Part shown: positions 1 to 12,611 of the stretch, in pieces
How positions within the stretch are numbered: position 1 is the stretch's first letter
How the letters are laid out: every line of letters begins with the position of its first letter
From: Phellopilus nigrolimitatus
Lineage: Eukaryota; Basidiomycota; Agaricomycetes; Hymenochaetales; Hymenochaetaceae
Direction: 5' to 3'
DNA: 35,217 nucleotides
Assembly (NCBI GenBank): GCA_021029095.1
Contig: JAJOHG010000266.1
Coordinates: forward strand, 1 to 35,217
Notes under the pieces: generated by a model
Seen by the model: only the letters and a program-made list of their open reading frames with translations
What the model was told of the DNA's origin: nothing
Databases searched by the model: none
Program-made: the position numbers and the translations under genes

Positions 1-260
1 TTGATGTTTGTATGTTCGGGGGAGATGGAAAGCTCAACAAGCTCTGGGAGGGACGAAAGAAGCGAGAACCAGGAATTAAAGTTGGAAGTGAGGTGGCTCA
101 TGGTCTCGACTGTTGGCCAACGACACGCGCACGAGCCTCGAATTGGACCACCCGAGTTGACGCACAATTGTCCCTGCATTGGCCATCCAGTGATGACCGA
201 AATACGGATTCAACTTGAGTCTAAGGTAGCTCGTGTGCACAGTAGTCGGGTTTGTTGACT

Positions 261-1180
261 CTATGAGGAGGGCATCCGTGTCGAATACCAAAGTTGAGCT
301 TGCCTGGGAAATATGCAAGTCCGTGACGCGACATCTGAGCATGGAATTGCAGCTGGGACAAGGGTGAAATCAAAATCAGCAGTGACATCAGTGACCTGGA
401 TCTCCCATTGCAATTGAGGACCTTCGGGCAGCCGAAGGCATCTTATCAGGGCGGGATAGATTGTAGCGCTGAAATCAAGGTCCAGAAGTGTCAGCGAATC
501 CAATTGGACCATGCCTATCGCGTCATCGAGATGATCCACACGTATAACATTTCGAAGGCGCAGCTGGATTAGACCTGGACTTTTCTTGAGGATCTGTGTG
601 ATTTCGCTAAGCTTTGCTAGCGAAGGGGAAGCAGGCGCGCTATGAACGAATAAAACATCGAGATCATAAAACAAAGGCGAGTCCCACGGTACGTCGCAGT
701 TGATTATACTGAGATGCTTCAATGATGGAATGACGGTCTCGGTAAGTGGGGCCCGAAACATTCCACCTCCAAAAACAACAGAAGCAATACACAGTATGCA
801 AAGCTCCTTCAAACGAGGAAAGGACGTGCTCGTTATGAATGGTCCGGGGTTGAAACGATCAGAGAACTGAACTAGGAGCGTTTCGGCTCTGAATAAGTGG
901 TCAACGACAATCGCGATGCGCTCTGGCAATTGAGCTGCAACAAGGGCCAAAGCGGAACCGAGAGCGGATGGCAGATTTCGGCTTGTATAGACAATTTTTT
1001 AGACAGTTCCAGGTGCCTCATGATGATTTTCTTATCTAAATCCGTTCGGACAGAGGTCCACAATGCCGGGCACGAAAGCGCAATGTCGCGCCAGCGGTGA
1101 CAGACTCTAGTGATTGAGACCCAGGAAACGTTTGCGTTCTCCGGGGACTTGGCTTTAAATGAGAGAGAATATGACGCTGC
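261..1180 (-). pseudogene. Decayed F-box/LRR-like gene
   Basis: Reverse-strand reading gives an Agaricomycete F-box signature: NVSWVSITRVCHRWRDIALS followed by CPALWTSV (about 1020-1130), which is the usual 'V..VCrrWRdiAls.P.LWt' block after an F-box. It continues through HLELSKKLSIQAEI and then runs into a stop in that frame near 872. The expected downstream leucine-rich sequence (ALALVAAQLPERIAIVVDHL onward to a stop at 261) lies in another frame, so there is a frame change near 940-960. The upstream F-box helix (ILSHLK-like, near 1160) is also split between frames and no in-frame ATG is visible. The known role of such proteins is substrate recognition in SCF ubiquitin ligases. I infer a pseudogene; undetected introns could explain one of the shifts but probably not both. 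Confidence 0.6.
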
Positions 1181-1669
1181 GGCTTAGCGACATCCATTTT
1201 ATCTGGTATAGTTTTCAAGCTCAGTGAACAACAACAATTGTTGACATACCAAGCCACGCGAATGTACGTACCCGTCTGGAGACTCCACAGACGCAAACGC
1301 TCCAATTCCAGCGGTTACAATGTTGAGTTTTCGTAAAACTACGCTGGTAAGTTTGGCTCGGTGTTCAATGTACCTTCTGGTGGCTAGAAGAAAAGTTGCG
1401 GCCACTGGTCGCTACCAAATGCAGATGAGAGTGGCGCGGCTTCCCTCGACGTTGTGCACGACGTCGGACTCGCGTGACATCACAACGTCTAGCTAAAACT
1501 ACCTATGGGACGTGACTGAAAGTGAAATTCGACATCATCTGCTGAGGTTGTCAATGCTCTATCTGAAGATTTCTTTGTAGTTGCATGCACCTTGACGGCC
1601 TTGAACACTCAAGTTGTCCTGCACGATCCCAGCTAGCTTGGTCTTTAGAGGACACGATAGCCCGAAATT

Positions 1670-4600
1670 ATGTGGGAAAGAAATCTTCAAGACCTTATAC
1701 GAGGTCTGCGTACGCACAAGGACGACGAGGCGCGGTTCATTTCTGGCGCGATAGATGAGATTCGGAAGGAGGTGCGCATCGAGGACATGGAGCTCAAGGC
1801 CGCGGCGGTTCTCAAGCTGACCTATGTATGTATTGCACTCCAAGTGAATGCCAGGATACAGCCTTATGTACTAATGTCGAAATGAAACCTCTGTGTGCTC
1901 CTGTGCCGACCGGCTCTAGCTCGAAATGATGGGCTACGACATGAGTTGGGCTTCCTTCCATGTTGTCGAAGTCATGTCCTCTCCACGCTATCATCTGAAG
2001 AGCATGGGATATCTTGCCGCTACACAATCATTCGAGCAGGATACGGATGTTCTTATGCTTACGACCAATTTACTCAAGAAAGTGCGCACGTCTGAATATT
2101 TAACATCTAGTGTTACCGAGCATATGCTTATTAATTGTCGAACAGGATCTGACATCCGCGAAACCTCTAGACGTGGCTGTTGCTTTGAATGGGCTATCTC
2201 ATATCGTCACTCCGGACCTTGCTCGCGACTTATCACGAGATCTCATAGCAATGCTTACTCATTCTCGTCCAGCAATACGCAAAAGGGCGGTGTTAGCGTT
2301 GTATAAGGTCTTCATGAAATACCCTGACTCTATCGAATATGGAATGGAGCGCATGAAAGAAAGACTCGAAGATCCGGACACTGGTTCGTCGTGGAAGTTT
2401 CAGACGTAGATAGCTGTTCTGATGCGCAGAACAGGCGTGGTGTGTGCTACCGTCAATGTCCTCTGCGAGCTGGCCAGGCAGAATCCACAAGCCTATCTAC
2501 CGTTTGCTCCTCCTCTTTTCCACATCCTTACGACGTCCAACAACAATTGGATGCTTATCAAGATTATCAAACTCGTGTGTTTCTTGTTGTTTATGACAAT
2601 TACATGACCTGATCACTTGCTTTAGTTTGGTCTAATAACGCCTCATGAGCCTCGTCTGATCAGGAAACTGCAGCCGCCCATTACTGAATTAATATCCACT
2701 ACACCTGCTATCTCTCTCTTGTACGAATGTGTTCATACATGCATAATCGGGGGGATGCTACAAGGTGCCTCGGGATATTCATTAGCGCAGACGTGCGTTA
2801 CAAAATTAGCCGCCTTCTTAGAGGATTCGGACCAGAACTGTGAGCTCTTTCGCTTTTACGCTCTATCTTCTTATGTTGATTTTCTATTCAGTGAAATACA
2901 TCGCACTTCTGGCACTCGTGAAGATCGTTCCCTCCTACCCTCACCTTGTGGCAGAATATGAATCACGGATTCTGGCAAGCGTTGATGATCAAGATCTCAG
3001 TATCCGCATGCGTGCCCTGGACCTTGTTTCGGCCATGGTAAGTTATACTGAGCTTGGTGCCTTTTTTGACAAACTAGCTAAACAATTACTGTTACGAGGC
3101 GAACCGAAATAATCTTCAATCTATCATACAACAACTGCTTTCTCATCTTGTGAAGCCTGACTCCTCCCTCTCCACAACTCCTACTGCAGCCCAATCTCTC
3201 GTCGCAGCCGCTTCCTCTACTGTTCCAACCCTTCCATTGAGCTCCCCTGCCCAATCTTCCATGGCGTATCGCACGACCCTCTCCCGGCGTATTCTTTCTC
3301 TATGTGCAGCTGATCTATACGCGAACGTATCAGACTTCGAGTGGTACGTGTCCGTGCTCGTTGACCTTGCGTACGTCGCACGAGCACCAGTCGGGGAGAT
3401 GATTCGCGACCAGTTAATTGACATCGTAGTGCGCGTGAAGCAAGTCAGGAGATATGCTATTCAAATCAGTATGCGGATACTGGGGGACGAGACGTTTATA
3501 AGTGGAAGTGGGAATGGGCCGGATGGAGAAGGTGCAGGATGTCAAGAAATCCTCGCGGCAGCGGCGTGGATTTGTGGGGAATTTGGCAGGTAAACTCATA
3601 CGTCTATCTTTATCATTAATACCTGGAGCTGACGCCTGTTTTGCTACAGCGAACTTTCAGACGTTCGTAAAGTGCTACCCTCGTTGCTGTCAGCGGATAC
3701 CGAACAGCTGGCTCCGGATATCGTCGCGGTGTACATACATAGCGCCGCGAAGGTCTTCGGCATTTGGGCCGTAGAGCTGGCGAATCACTGGGACGAAGAT
3801 GACTTGCCTGAAGTAAAGGCTTCTGCTGAGTCCATTGTCTCTGGGTTGCAAGAATTTGCAAGTAGTCCGGACTTCGAGGTTCAAGAAAGGGTATGTGAAT
3901 TATTGTTACTACATTTATCGGAAGCGACTAAGTTAATGTATCACGGTATTAAGGCGGCGAACATACTTCAGCTCTTCAACTTTATTCGAGCAGATCTTTC
4001 ATCGTATCGGCCGAAGCCTAAGCCCGAGTTTCCGAATGGATTTGCGGACGCAAGCACGTCTGTTTTCGACCCCGTTGGCACATCTGAACCGCACTTTCCT
4101 AAGAGCCTCTACCTCCTCCAGCCTCTCTTCTCGGCATATCCTCTTAACCCTGTAGCTCCCGAAGCGCAGGCGAGCGTCGCTGTGCCAGATGGATTGGATC
4201 TCGATGCTTGGATTGTACCGCAGGCAAAGCCAGTTGTAGAAGAACACGCAGACGGTACTGGAGAGATCAAGAAGAAAAAAAAGGATCGGAAAGGGAAAGG
4301 GAAAGATGTAGGAGAAGATGGGATGAAGAGTAAGAAAAATGGGAAGAAAAAATCAAAGGTGCCGGAAGATGAAATGACTCAGGAGGACATCGCTAAGGCT
4401 GATGAGAGAGCAACGGTAAGTGATTGGGACGTCTTGTTCGAGCTTGTTCGAGCGACACTAGACGCTCACGTATTGTTAGGCCAAGGCTCGTCGGATGGAG
4501 ATGCTTCGCGATGACCCATACTATATCATCGATGACCGGCCAAAGTCTCGACAAAACTTAGACGTTGACTCGATACCTGTCATCCGGCTTGACGATCTAC

Positions 4601-5049
4601 CACCACTTAATTCTGGTACGTGCTATTTTCTCTTAGGTGTAGTTCACTCTAAAAAACCTTGTTCGGTAGTGGACCCAGTTTCACGGAATTCAACACCATC
4701 AAGGTTGCCTAGTCTACTCCGTCCATCTCCATCGCCCCAAGTCTCTTTCGCTATTGATCGCGGAGGAGAAATGCCTCCCGAAGCCGTCAAGCAGACGATC
4801 GCACCTCCGTCTCCTTTTGAACAAAAGCCATCTCCTTCCGCAACACCCGCGCGGTCCGGCACGCCTGTCATGCCGCCTCCGTCGTTCCCACCCTATGAGG
4901 TGGATGACGAAGTCCCAAACACAAGCAATCCGGAGCTGGTTAAGGTCGCTCGTATAAGGAAGAAGAAGGGGACTGGCACTGGGAAGAAAAAGCGGGTCAA
5001 GGATTCCGCTGACGCTGTTGAAGCTCTCGGCGCTGATGGTGGTCACTGA
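1670..5049 (+). CDS. APL5: AP-3 adaptor complex delta subunit (delta adaptin)
   Basis: Large subunit of the AP-3 coat adaptor, which sorts cargo from Golgi/endosome to the vacuole. Exons that splice in phase: 1670-1825, 1920-2081, 2146-2383, 2435-2574, 2626-2839, 2892-3037, 3099-3589, 3650-3890, 3954-4415, 4480-5049, giving 939 aa. The N-terminus MWERNLQDLIRGLRTHKDDE is the delta-adaptin start. The adaptin-N HEAT solenoid follows with landmarks MGYDMSWASFHVVEVMS, VTPDLARDLSRDL, LYKVFMKYP, NNNWMLIKIIKLFG, HPHLVAEYESRILASVDD and AAAWICGEF. After about residue 650 comes a lysine-rich charged hinge, then RLRDDPYYI-type and GTGKKKRV tail motifs as in fungal Apl5. A possible extra in-frame 54-nt intron (4616-4669) would give 921 aa. 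Every exon phase agrees, so the gene looks intact. Convergent with an orphan exon ending at 5144. Confidence 0.95.
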
Positions 5050-5143
5050 CACTAGTGTCTATGTTTATTGATCTCTGTGGAATGCTTGTTATCATATCAC
5101 ATTGGGCTCTAGACAGATTGGTGGTGACTTAGAAACTGGGTGC

Positions 5144-5383
5144 CTAGGGAAAAGATCGAAAGTTTGGGAGCCGCGCAACAACATCGGAACCCTCCTCGAT
5201 CGGGAAATCAACGTCTTCGTTGACGTCGAATACGTCGCAATTGGTGTTTTCGGCTGTCTTCCTTTCATAGACTTCATCAAATGAGTATAATCGAGCTTCT
5301 TGTTTCATTGCCTCGAGGGTTGAGGCGTTCTTACGTTGAACCTTTGAATATATATCGACGGCCTTTCCCTGGATGTAGCTTTG
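5144..5383 (-). pseudogene. Orphan C-terminal exon of an unidentified protein
   Basis: On the reverse strand a 240-nt open exon begins directly after a TAG acceptor (complement of 5384-5386) and ends at a TAG stop at 5144. It encodes 79 aa with strongly protein-like composition: basic start (GKAVDIYSKVQRKNAS), then a helical acidic stretch (TLEAMKQEARLYSFDEVYER) and an acidic tail ending in ARLPNFRSFP. No upstream exon can be found: 30 bp beyond the acceptor lies the MITE, and beyond that the F-box relic on the other strand. I do not recognise the family. It is either the last exon of a gene truncated by rearrangement or, less likely, the 3' end of a gene whose intron took up the MITE. It is tail-to-tail with the AP-3 delta gene, 95 bp away. 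Confidence 0.45.
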
Positions 5384-5413
5384 CTACCTGACATACTACC
5401 TCGGAGCAAACTA

Positions 5414-5618
5414 CAGTCGAACCTCCCAAAGTGCATAAAAATCGCTTTTTTTATTCTATTGCGTTTATTACCCATTTGACCCTAAAAAACTCACTAAACG
5501 CAGAAGGGATTATGTATCTTTCAAATGGGACTATACATCATAAGGTTGTGGAGCAAGTCGAATCCTTATCTGGGTTTATACGATCATTTTTGGTTATGCA
5601 ATATGGGAGGTTCGACTG
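5414..5618. mobile_element. 205-bp MITE with Tc1/mariner-like ends
   Basis: The left end begins CAGTCGAACCTCCCA and the right end is its exact reverse complement. The terminal inverted repeats extend to about 25 bp with two mismatches (both arms continue to TGCATAA). The element is flanked on both sides by TA (5412-5413 and 5619-5620), the target-site duplication of the Tc1/mariner/pogo superfamily. The interior is AT-rich and has no credible ORF, so it is a non-autonomous element dependent on a transposase elsewhere. It sits between the orphan exon and the promoter side of the F-box relic. Confidence 0.85.
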
Positions 5619-5726
5619 TAGCAAACGTGTGTGTTATGTCGAGTACGTACATGTAAAAGGCGTAATTGGTAGGCGTATCACATGATGTGTCCTCTGCATC
5701 GACTCCGAGTCACTGAAGTTGTCATT

Positions 5727-6375
5727 GTCACTCAGACATCAGTATCGACAAAAACGCCCTGCGTATAATCGAGCAGACTCTTACTCGGTTGCATCAGAGT
5801 AATGATCCCGTCAGCGCGGAAACGCTTTGGACATCGGGATATCAGGCAGACGTTTCCAAGTCTTCGTGAGTCTTCGTCGTCGTTTATGTTACAGTACTTT
5901 TGAACACCCCCTTTGTCCGCCTTGTTCAGTTTTGACGACATCGATTCTCTTGGCTCAGCCTTGAATAGCACAAAATTCATTTTTCGTCATTTGGAAGCCA
6001 CCAAAGACGCACTGTTTCTGCTGGCACGCTCATGCGAGGCGTACAAAGCGGGAATGGATATCATGACTGCCTTGACAAAGGTTGTATGCCCTGGAGCCTC
6101 TGACGAGTCTTCCCCCTCTTCCTCATCGTCATCGTCATTTTCAGACGAATCAGAGTACGATTCAGACTGGACATTTTGGATTCCAGCTCGAACTTGAAAT
6201 ACGTCCCCGGAAGCTCGTCGAGCAAGACGCCATTAGTGTCTGGTGGCATGACAATGGCATGTCCCAGGCTCTCTGTGGACTCACGTTCGGAACGCCGCAT
6301 CTTGAAATGTTTAGACCAGGAACCAGGTTCTGGACCAGACTAAAGACCATGCTGAGTCGGCGTGATGAAGCCTGA
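5727..6375 (+). pseudogene. Truncated, start-less F-box paralogue (copy 1)
   Basis: Closely related to the first 90 residues of the genes at 12920 and 15303. Exon 1 (to 5865) encodes DISIDKNALRIIEQTLTRLH and similar, then the same intron (5866-5929), then FDDIDSLGSALNSTKF through LLARSCE. The ATG of the paralogues is replaced (ATT at the aligned position) with a TGA just upstream. Homology stops abruptly at 6038, right after the codons for SCE. The sequence then runs into an unrelated serine/acidic stretch (6100-6195) and, in another frame, RPRKLVEQDAISVWWHDNG to a stop at 6375. The F-box itself is missing. The upstream region keeps the paralogues' promoter similarity, including TCACATGA at 5678-5685. 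A fusion with another gene fragment is inferred. Confidence 0.7.
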
Positions 6376-8776
<2,401 letters not shown>

Positions 8777-9005
8777 TGATCTCGTTGTCCTCCCTTCACC
8801 TTGTCTTCTTCCGTAGATGCAGTGATTTATATGTATGGTACAAGTATGACCGATGTCATTGAACAGAGCAATTAACAAAGGTACAGCCGAGTTTTGTGAA
8901 CGCCAGGTTCGCCATCACCGCGCATTGCCTCTCGTCCAATGACCCGATCCGAAAAGCGATGAACCGAAAGCAATAAGGTAAAATCGAAGGAATAACGGTA
9001 AATGT

Positions 9006-9320
9006 TCATAAGAATATGAGTTTCGCGAGTTCAAAGACGACTGCCAAGTTATCCATTTGCTTAGGCGCTCATAGCGTAACATCTGAGCACAAAAGACGTA
9101 CCTCCTCCACATACGACGAATACGACAACTCCAAGGGCCCACACCGGAATCGGGCTCTGCTTCGCCAGGCGCTCCTGGCGTGACAACTTCGTAGGTTTCT
9201 TGCCCTCCCGCGCGGCCTTGGCGAACTTCTGGTTCTTCAAGTGCAGCTCGTGCTGAGTCGGCTAAGCTCTCGACTCTCATGAGTTTTTCTCGGGAACAAG
9301 GGAGGCAGAAGACGTACCAT
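9006..9320 (-). CDS. YSY6: RAMP4/SERP1-like ER membrane protein (Ysy6 family)
   Basis: Small tail-anchored protein associated with the Sec61 translocon and ER stress. Three exons on the reverse strand: 9318-9320 (just the ATG, followed at once by a GTACGT donor), 9102-9252 and 9041-end 9006-9040, giving 62 aa, the normal family length. After the start comes a basic cytosolic part (LKNQKFAKAAREGKKP, then SRQERLAKQSP) and a C-terminal membrane helix IPVWALGVVVFVVCGGVVFE ending LAKLIFL. The introns are 65 nt (9253-9317) and 61 nt (9041-9101). This gene is too fragmented to appear as an open reading frame, and the call rests on the NQKFA...KK basic block plus the single terminal helix. It is divergent from the BMT5-like gene, 133 bp between start codons. 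Confidence 0.88.
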
Positions 9321-9453
9321 GGCGGTAGGCGACTGAGTTATGGCGCGGTGCTCTCGACGTGTCCCGAGACGTGGCACGCCTGCTCGTTTTGGATGTCGAT
9401 CCTGATTGCTAACTCTAGAGTTTACAAGCTAAAATTTGAACCGAGCTGCCTCG
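9321..9453. promoter_or_regulatory. Shared divergent promoter of YSY6-like and BMT5-like genes
   Basis: The two start codons point away from each other and are only 133 bp apart, so both 5' UTRs and promoters must lie here or overlap. No TATA box or clear factor site is visible. Confidence 0.6.
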
Positions 9454-10592
9454 ATGGCGAAAAAAATCACGCTGAAAGCTGCGCTCTCTTCGCAACAGGC
9501 GCGTTTCAAAAGGAACGCAAAATCCAAAAAAGCCGAGGAAGCATCGCAGAGAAGTCAGAAACAAAATGCAGTCGACGCTGCGAAGGGCAAGGGGAAAGAA
9601 GGAAAAGCAACTACCGTGCCGTCAAAAATCACCAAGGCTCGGAAACGCTCGACGATCCCCTTCCGCGCTTCGGACACGATACTGCTTGTCGGCGAGGGCA
9701 ATTTCTCCTTCACACTCGCGCTTCTTTCCCACCCCGCTTTGCAGTACCTTCCTGCGCAGAATGTGACAGCGACCGCATACGACTCGGAGGACGAGTGCTT
9801 CGAGAAATACCCGGAGGCGCACGCGATCGTGGAGGAGCTGAAGAAGAAGGGTGCACAGTTGCTATTCAGTATCGATGCAACTGCGTTAGAGAAGTGCAAG
9901 CTGCTGAAGGGGAGGAAGTGGGATCGCATTGTATTTAATTTTCCGCATGCCGGTGAGCACGTCGATCTATATATATCGCTTTCATTCCTAATCTCTTATT
10001 TTTCTTAGGAAAGGGGATCACAGATCAAGATCGCAACATCCTCTCCAACCAGGTGCTCATTCTCGGATTCCTCAGGTCGGTCGGGCCGTTTCTTGTACAG
10101 GGCACAATACCTGCCATCACTGTCCGGCGGAAGAAAAAGAAAAGCGCAAATGACTCTGGTTCAGAGGACGAGGGCCCGATAGTGGATGACGATGACTCTA
10201 TATCTGAAGATGAAGAGCTGGGGACAGAAGAGTCACAGTCTTTATCCAAGCGCGACGGGACAAGGGGGACTGTTTTGGTCACCTTGCGGAATGTCCATCC
10301 ATACTCAGAATGGTATATTTCCTCCTCCCTTTGTTTTCGACTAGTAGAAGTCTTACATTTTACCCATGCTTCAAACAGGAATCTTCCGAAACTAGCAAAG
10401 AACCCGCCCCCTCCGTCTTCGCTTTCGGAAAAAACGAATCCCCACTATCTCCAGCTCCGCTCGTTCGTCTTCAATCGCTCAGACTGGGCGGGATACGAGC
10501 ACCGGATGACAAAAGGAGAGCCCGCTCACGGGACGGGAAAGACCGGCCAGGGTGGTGAGGACCGCATGTGGGAGTTTTGTTTGAAGGAGTAG
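9454..10592 (+). CDS. BMT5: 25S rRNA (uridine-N3)-methyltransferase, Bmt5-like (DUF2431)
   Basis: Probable nucleolar SAM-dependent methyltransferase of the Bmt5/DUF2431 family, which in yeast makes m3U2634 in 25S rRNA. Exons 9454-9952, 10009-10312, 10379-10592 join in phase to 338 aa, close to yeast Bmt5. A lysine/alanine-rich basic N-terminus (about residues 1-65) suits nucleolar targeting. The SAM-binding motif is DTILLVGEGNFSFTLAL at about 74-90, followed by TATAYDSEDECFEKYP, then WDRIVFNFPHAGKGITDQDR, the family's conserved FNFPH block, and NQVLILGFLRS. An acidic insert (residues about 205-240, rich in D/E/S after RRKKKK) precedes RGTVLVTLRNVHPYSEWNLP and the C-terminal F.FNRSDWAGYEHRMT. 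The start is the first ATG after an in-frame upstream stop. No lesion was seen. Confidence 0.93.
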
Positions 10593-11314
10593 ATGTTCGG
10601 TCGGCTTCAGCGCGTATGCACTTGTATGTTTCTTCCCCTTCCGTTTCATTGACCTTTTCTCACATTTTCTCATAGGTTTGCCTTTGCAATTAAACACACA
10701 TCCGACATCCTGTCTCCATTGATTTTAAGACTTCGTTCTTCTGGGTACCTCCCCCTGGTGACTGTCTTCCACTGACACTAGGGCAATACGTCCTTTCGGG
10801 AGTGTCTTCAGATGCGCTGCGAATTTGCCGCGACATCACATGCAACTCTCTTTGCTAAAGCTCGCTAAGCATGACGCCTGGTGAAAAACTTAGCGACTAA
10901 CATTAAGGCATTGCGAGCCGGCTTATCGTCTGGAAATGGATCAAAGTAGGGGAAATGGGGTCGACGACTTAACGCGTCAAAATGGGAGAGGGGGAAAGTG
11001 AAGAAGAGAGAGGAGGGGGGTTATGTAAATTCGAAATTATTAAAGCATGATGTATGGGTATTGTCGAAGTTTGGAGATTTGGGACAAATTTGTGGTACTC
11101 GTGAAACCGATCGACGAAATGGGGGCATCCGAAAAAAAAAAAAGAAACTTGAGCGATTTACATTGTCAAATCAAACCTAAGTTTTCATATAAATTACGGA
11201 GAGAAGTACATGTACGTGTCGATATATTCATATTTGAGGTACGATTAAGTAATTGAGATTACACACGTGGATCTTCAAGAAAATAATAGTAAGCTAATAT
11301 ATCTGAGGGAGACT
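10593..11314. other. Convergent intergenic region
   Basis: About 720 bp between two genes that end towards each other. It should hold both 3' UTRs. A short A-run lies near 11133-11145. No supported gene was seen. Confidence 0.5.
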
Positions 11315-12517
11315 TCAGCCACGAGCCTCTACTTCATAATAAGCCGCCGCCAACAGCTCATATATTAGCAACAGCTGCGCTGGACCTATAACCATCGACA
11401 CCCGCTGCTCGCGCAACGAATCAACTTCCAATGCCACCTCATCCTCCTTTAGTTCGTCCGGAAGTGGACCTTGCGGAGACGGCGGAAGGCTGGGAAATTC
11501 GTTGGTGCTCGTCTGAGGATAGTCGGGTATAAGGAGGCCGTGTGAGCGCAGCAGCGATGTGAGAGCTATGAAAGTGCCTGTACGCCCTATCCCTGCGGAA
11601 CAGTTGACGGTGATAGGAGGGTCGGGATGATGCGCCGTGTCTGACGACGAGAAGGGCCGCGCTCGGTTCACGCTCGCCACGAGACGCGTGAAAGCTAACA
11701 GACTCGCTTCCTCGTCCGGACCTTCGGGCACGCCGAAGTCCGGCCAGTGCGTGAACAAAAGGTGCGTAAAGCGCACCGCGTCGCCAATTTCATCCACCTT
11801 GTTCCCCAGGGTACCTGGCTCGCCAGTTGGCACCGAACACCGTACAAGGCGGATCGTGCTCTGCACACTGCGCGACGACTCCTCCGTCCGTTGTCCCTCG
11901 AGCGTGATCTTCAACGCCGGGAGTGTGCTGTCCTTGGGTGGAGGCACGACGCATGACTGTCCGATCTCGTTCGGAAAGTATGGGTGCGCCTTCATTATCC
12001 CACCCTCAGTCGCGACTGTGAGCTGCACAGCAGTACGGATTCGACACGGACCTGGACAGGACGGGTGCGGCGGAGCAAGGCGATGAGGGGGGCGTGTTTC
12101 CGGCTGCATGAAGAGAGATAAAAAGGCGTGCGCGGTGTTGGGGAGCGGAGCCTGGGTCGCAATCCACCACTGCCCGCCGTGCAGCTCGCGCACCCAGTTC
12201 GCGTTCAGGTATCGGCCCTCGTCGACGATCACGCGCGTGCGGTCGTACGGTAGCAGCCCAAAATAGTGATTCTCATCCTCGTTCTCGGGACGCAAGCCGA
12301 CCTCGGCGCGATAGTGCTCCGTGTGACTCTCGGGGACGTCTGGCGACCCTCGACTGGGCTCGGAATTGTGACGCGTTGCGGAGCGCTGCGCAAGTGTTCT
12401 CTTTCTTTCGCGGTTGGAGAGGATTTTGAAAACGTGGTCGTGGAAGTATTCGCTTTTCTCGAGCGCGCTTTCCTTGAGCGCGTGTTTCAGCCAGGTGGGC
12501 GCTTTCCGGGCCGACAT
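11315..12517 (-). CDS. Protein tyrosine phosphatase, classical (non-receptor) type
   Basis: Single-exon gene of 400 aa that dephosphorylates phosphotyrosine through a cysteine thiolate. Visible motifs: substrate-entry region YFGLLPYDRTRV and YLNANWV (about 85-109), QWWIATQAPLPNT (116-128), the WPD loop THWPDFGVPEG (general acid D260), the P-loop CSAGIGRTG with nucleophile C306 and R312, and a Q-loop region REQRVSMVIGPAQ with Q381. The residue before the catalytic cysteine is Asn305 instead of the usual His. Between FLSLFMQPE and RTAVQLT there is an extra Pro/Arg/His-rich stretch of about 20 residues (139-160) without splice signals. A proline-rich insert separates the P-loop helix from the Q-loop. 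The ATG at 12517 follows a short in-frame extension lacking ATG. Divergent from the F-box gene at 12920. Confidence 0.9.
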   Translation of the reverse strand: MSARKAPTWLKHALKESALEKSEYFHDHVFKILSNRERKRTLAQRSATRHNSEPSRGSPDVPESHTEHYRAEVGLRPENEDENHYFGLLPYDRTRVIVDEGRYLNANWVRELHGGQWWIATQAPLPNTAHAFLSLFMQPETRPPHRLAPPHPSCPGPCRIRTAVQLTVATEGGIMKAHPYFPNEIGQSCVVPPPKDSTLPALKITLEGQRTEESSRSVQSTIRLVRCSVPTGEPGTLGNKVDEIGDAVRFTHLLFTHWPDFGVPEGPDEEASLLAFTRLVASVNRARPFSSSDTAHHPDPPITVNCSAGIGRTGTFIALTSLLRSHGLLIPDYPQTSTNEFPSLPPSPQGPLPDELKEDEVALEVDSLREQRVSMVIGPAQLLLIYELLAAAYYEVEARG

Positions 12518-12611
12518 GGTCGTCGTCAGGTGTAGGTTAGTTTTCCAAAGATCTTGCAACAAATATAGTATCTGGATTCTGAGTTCAAGTTATAGCAGAC
12601 TAAAACACGAG

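Noticed and set aside
1..258. 85-codon open frame at the left edge
   Set aside because: No recognisable family or splice context; composition looks random and another frame overlaps it.
11637..12086. 149-codon open frame on the plus strand
   Set aside because: Antisense shadow of the tyrosine phosphatase, whose catalytic motifs fix the coding strand.
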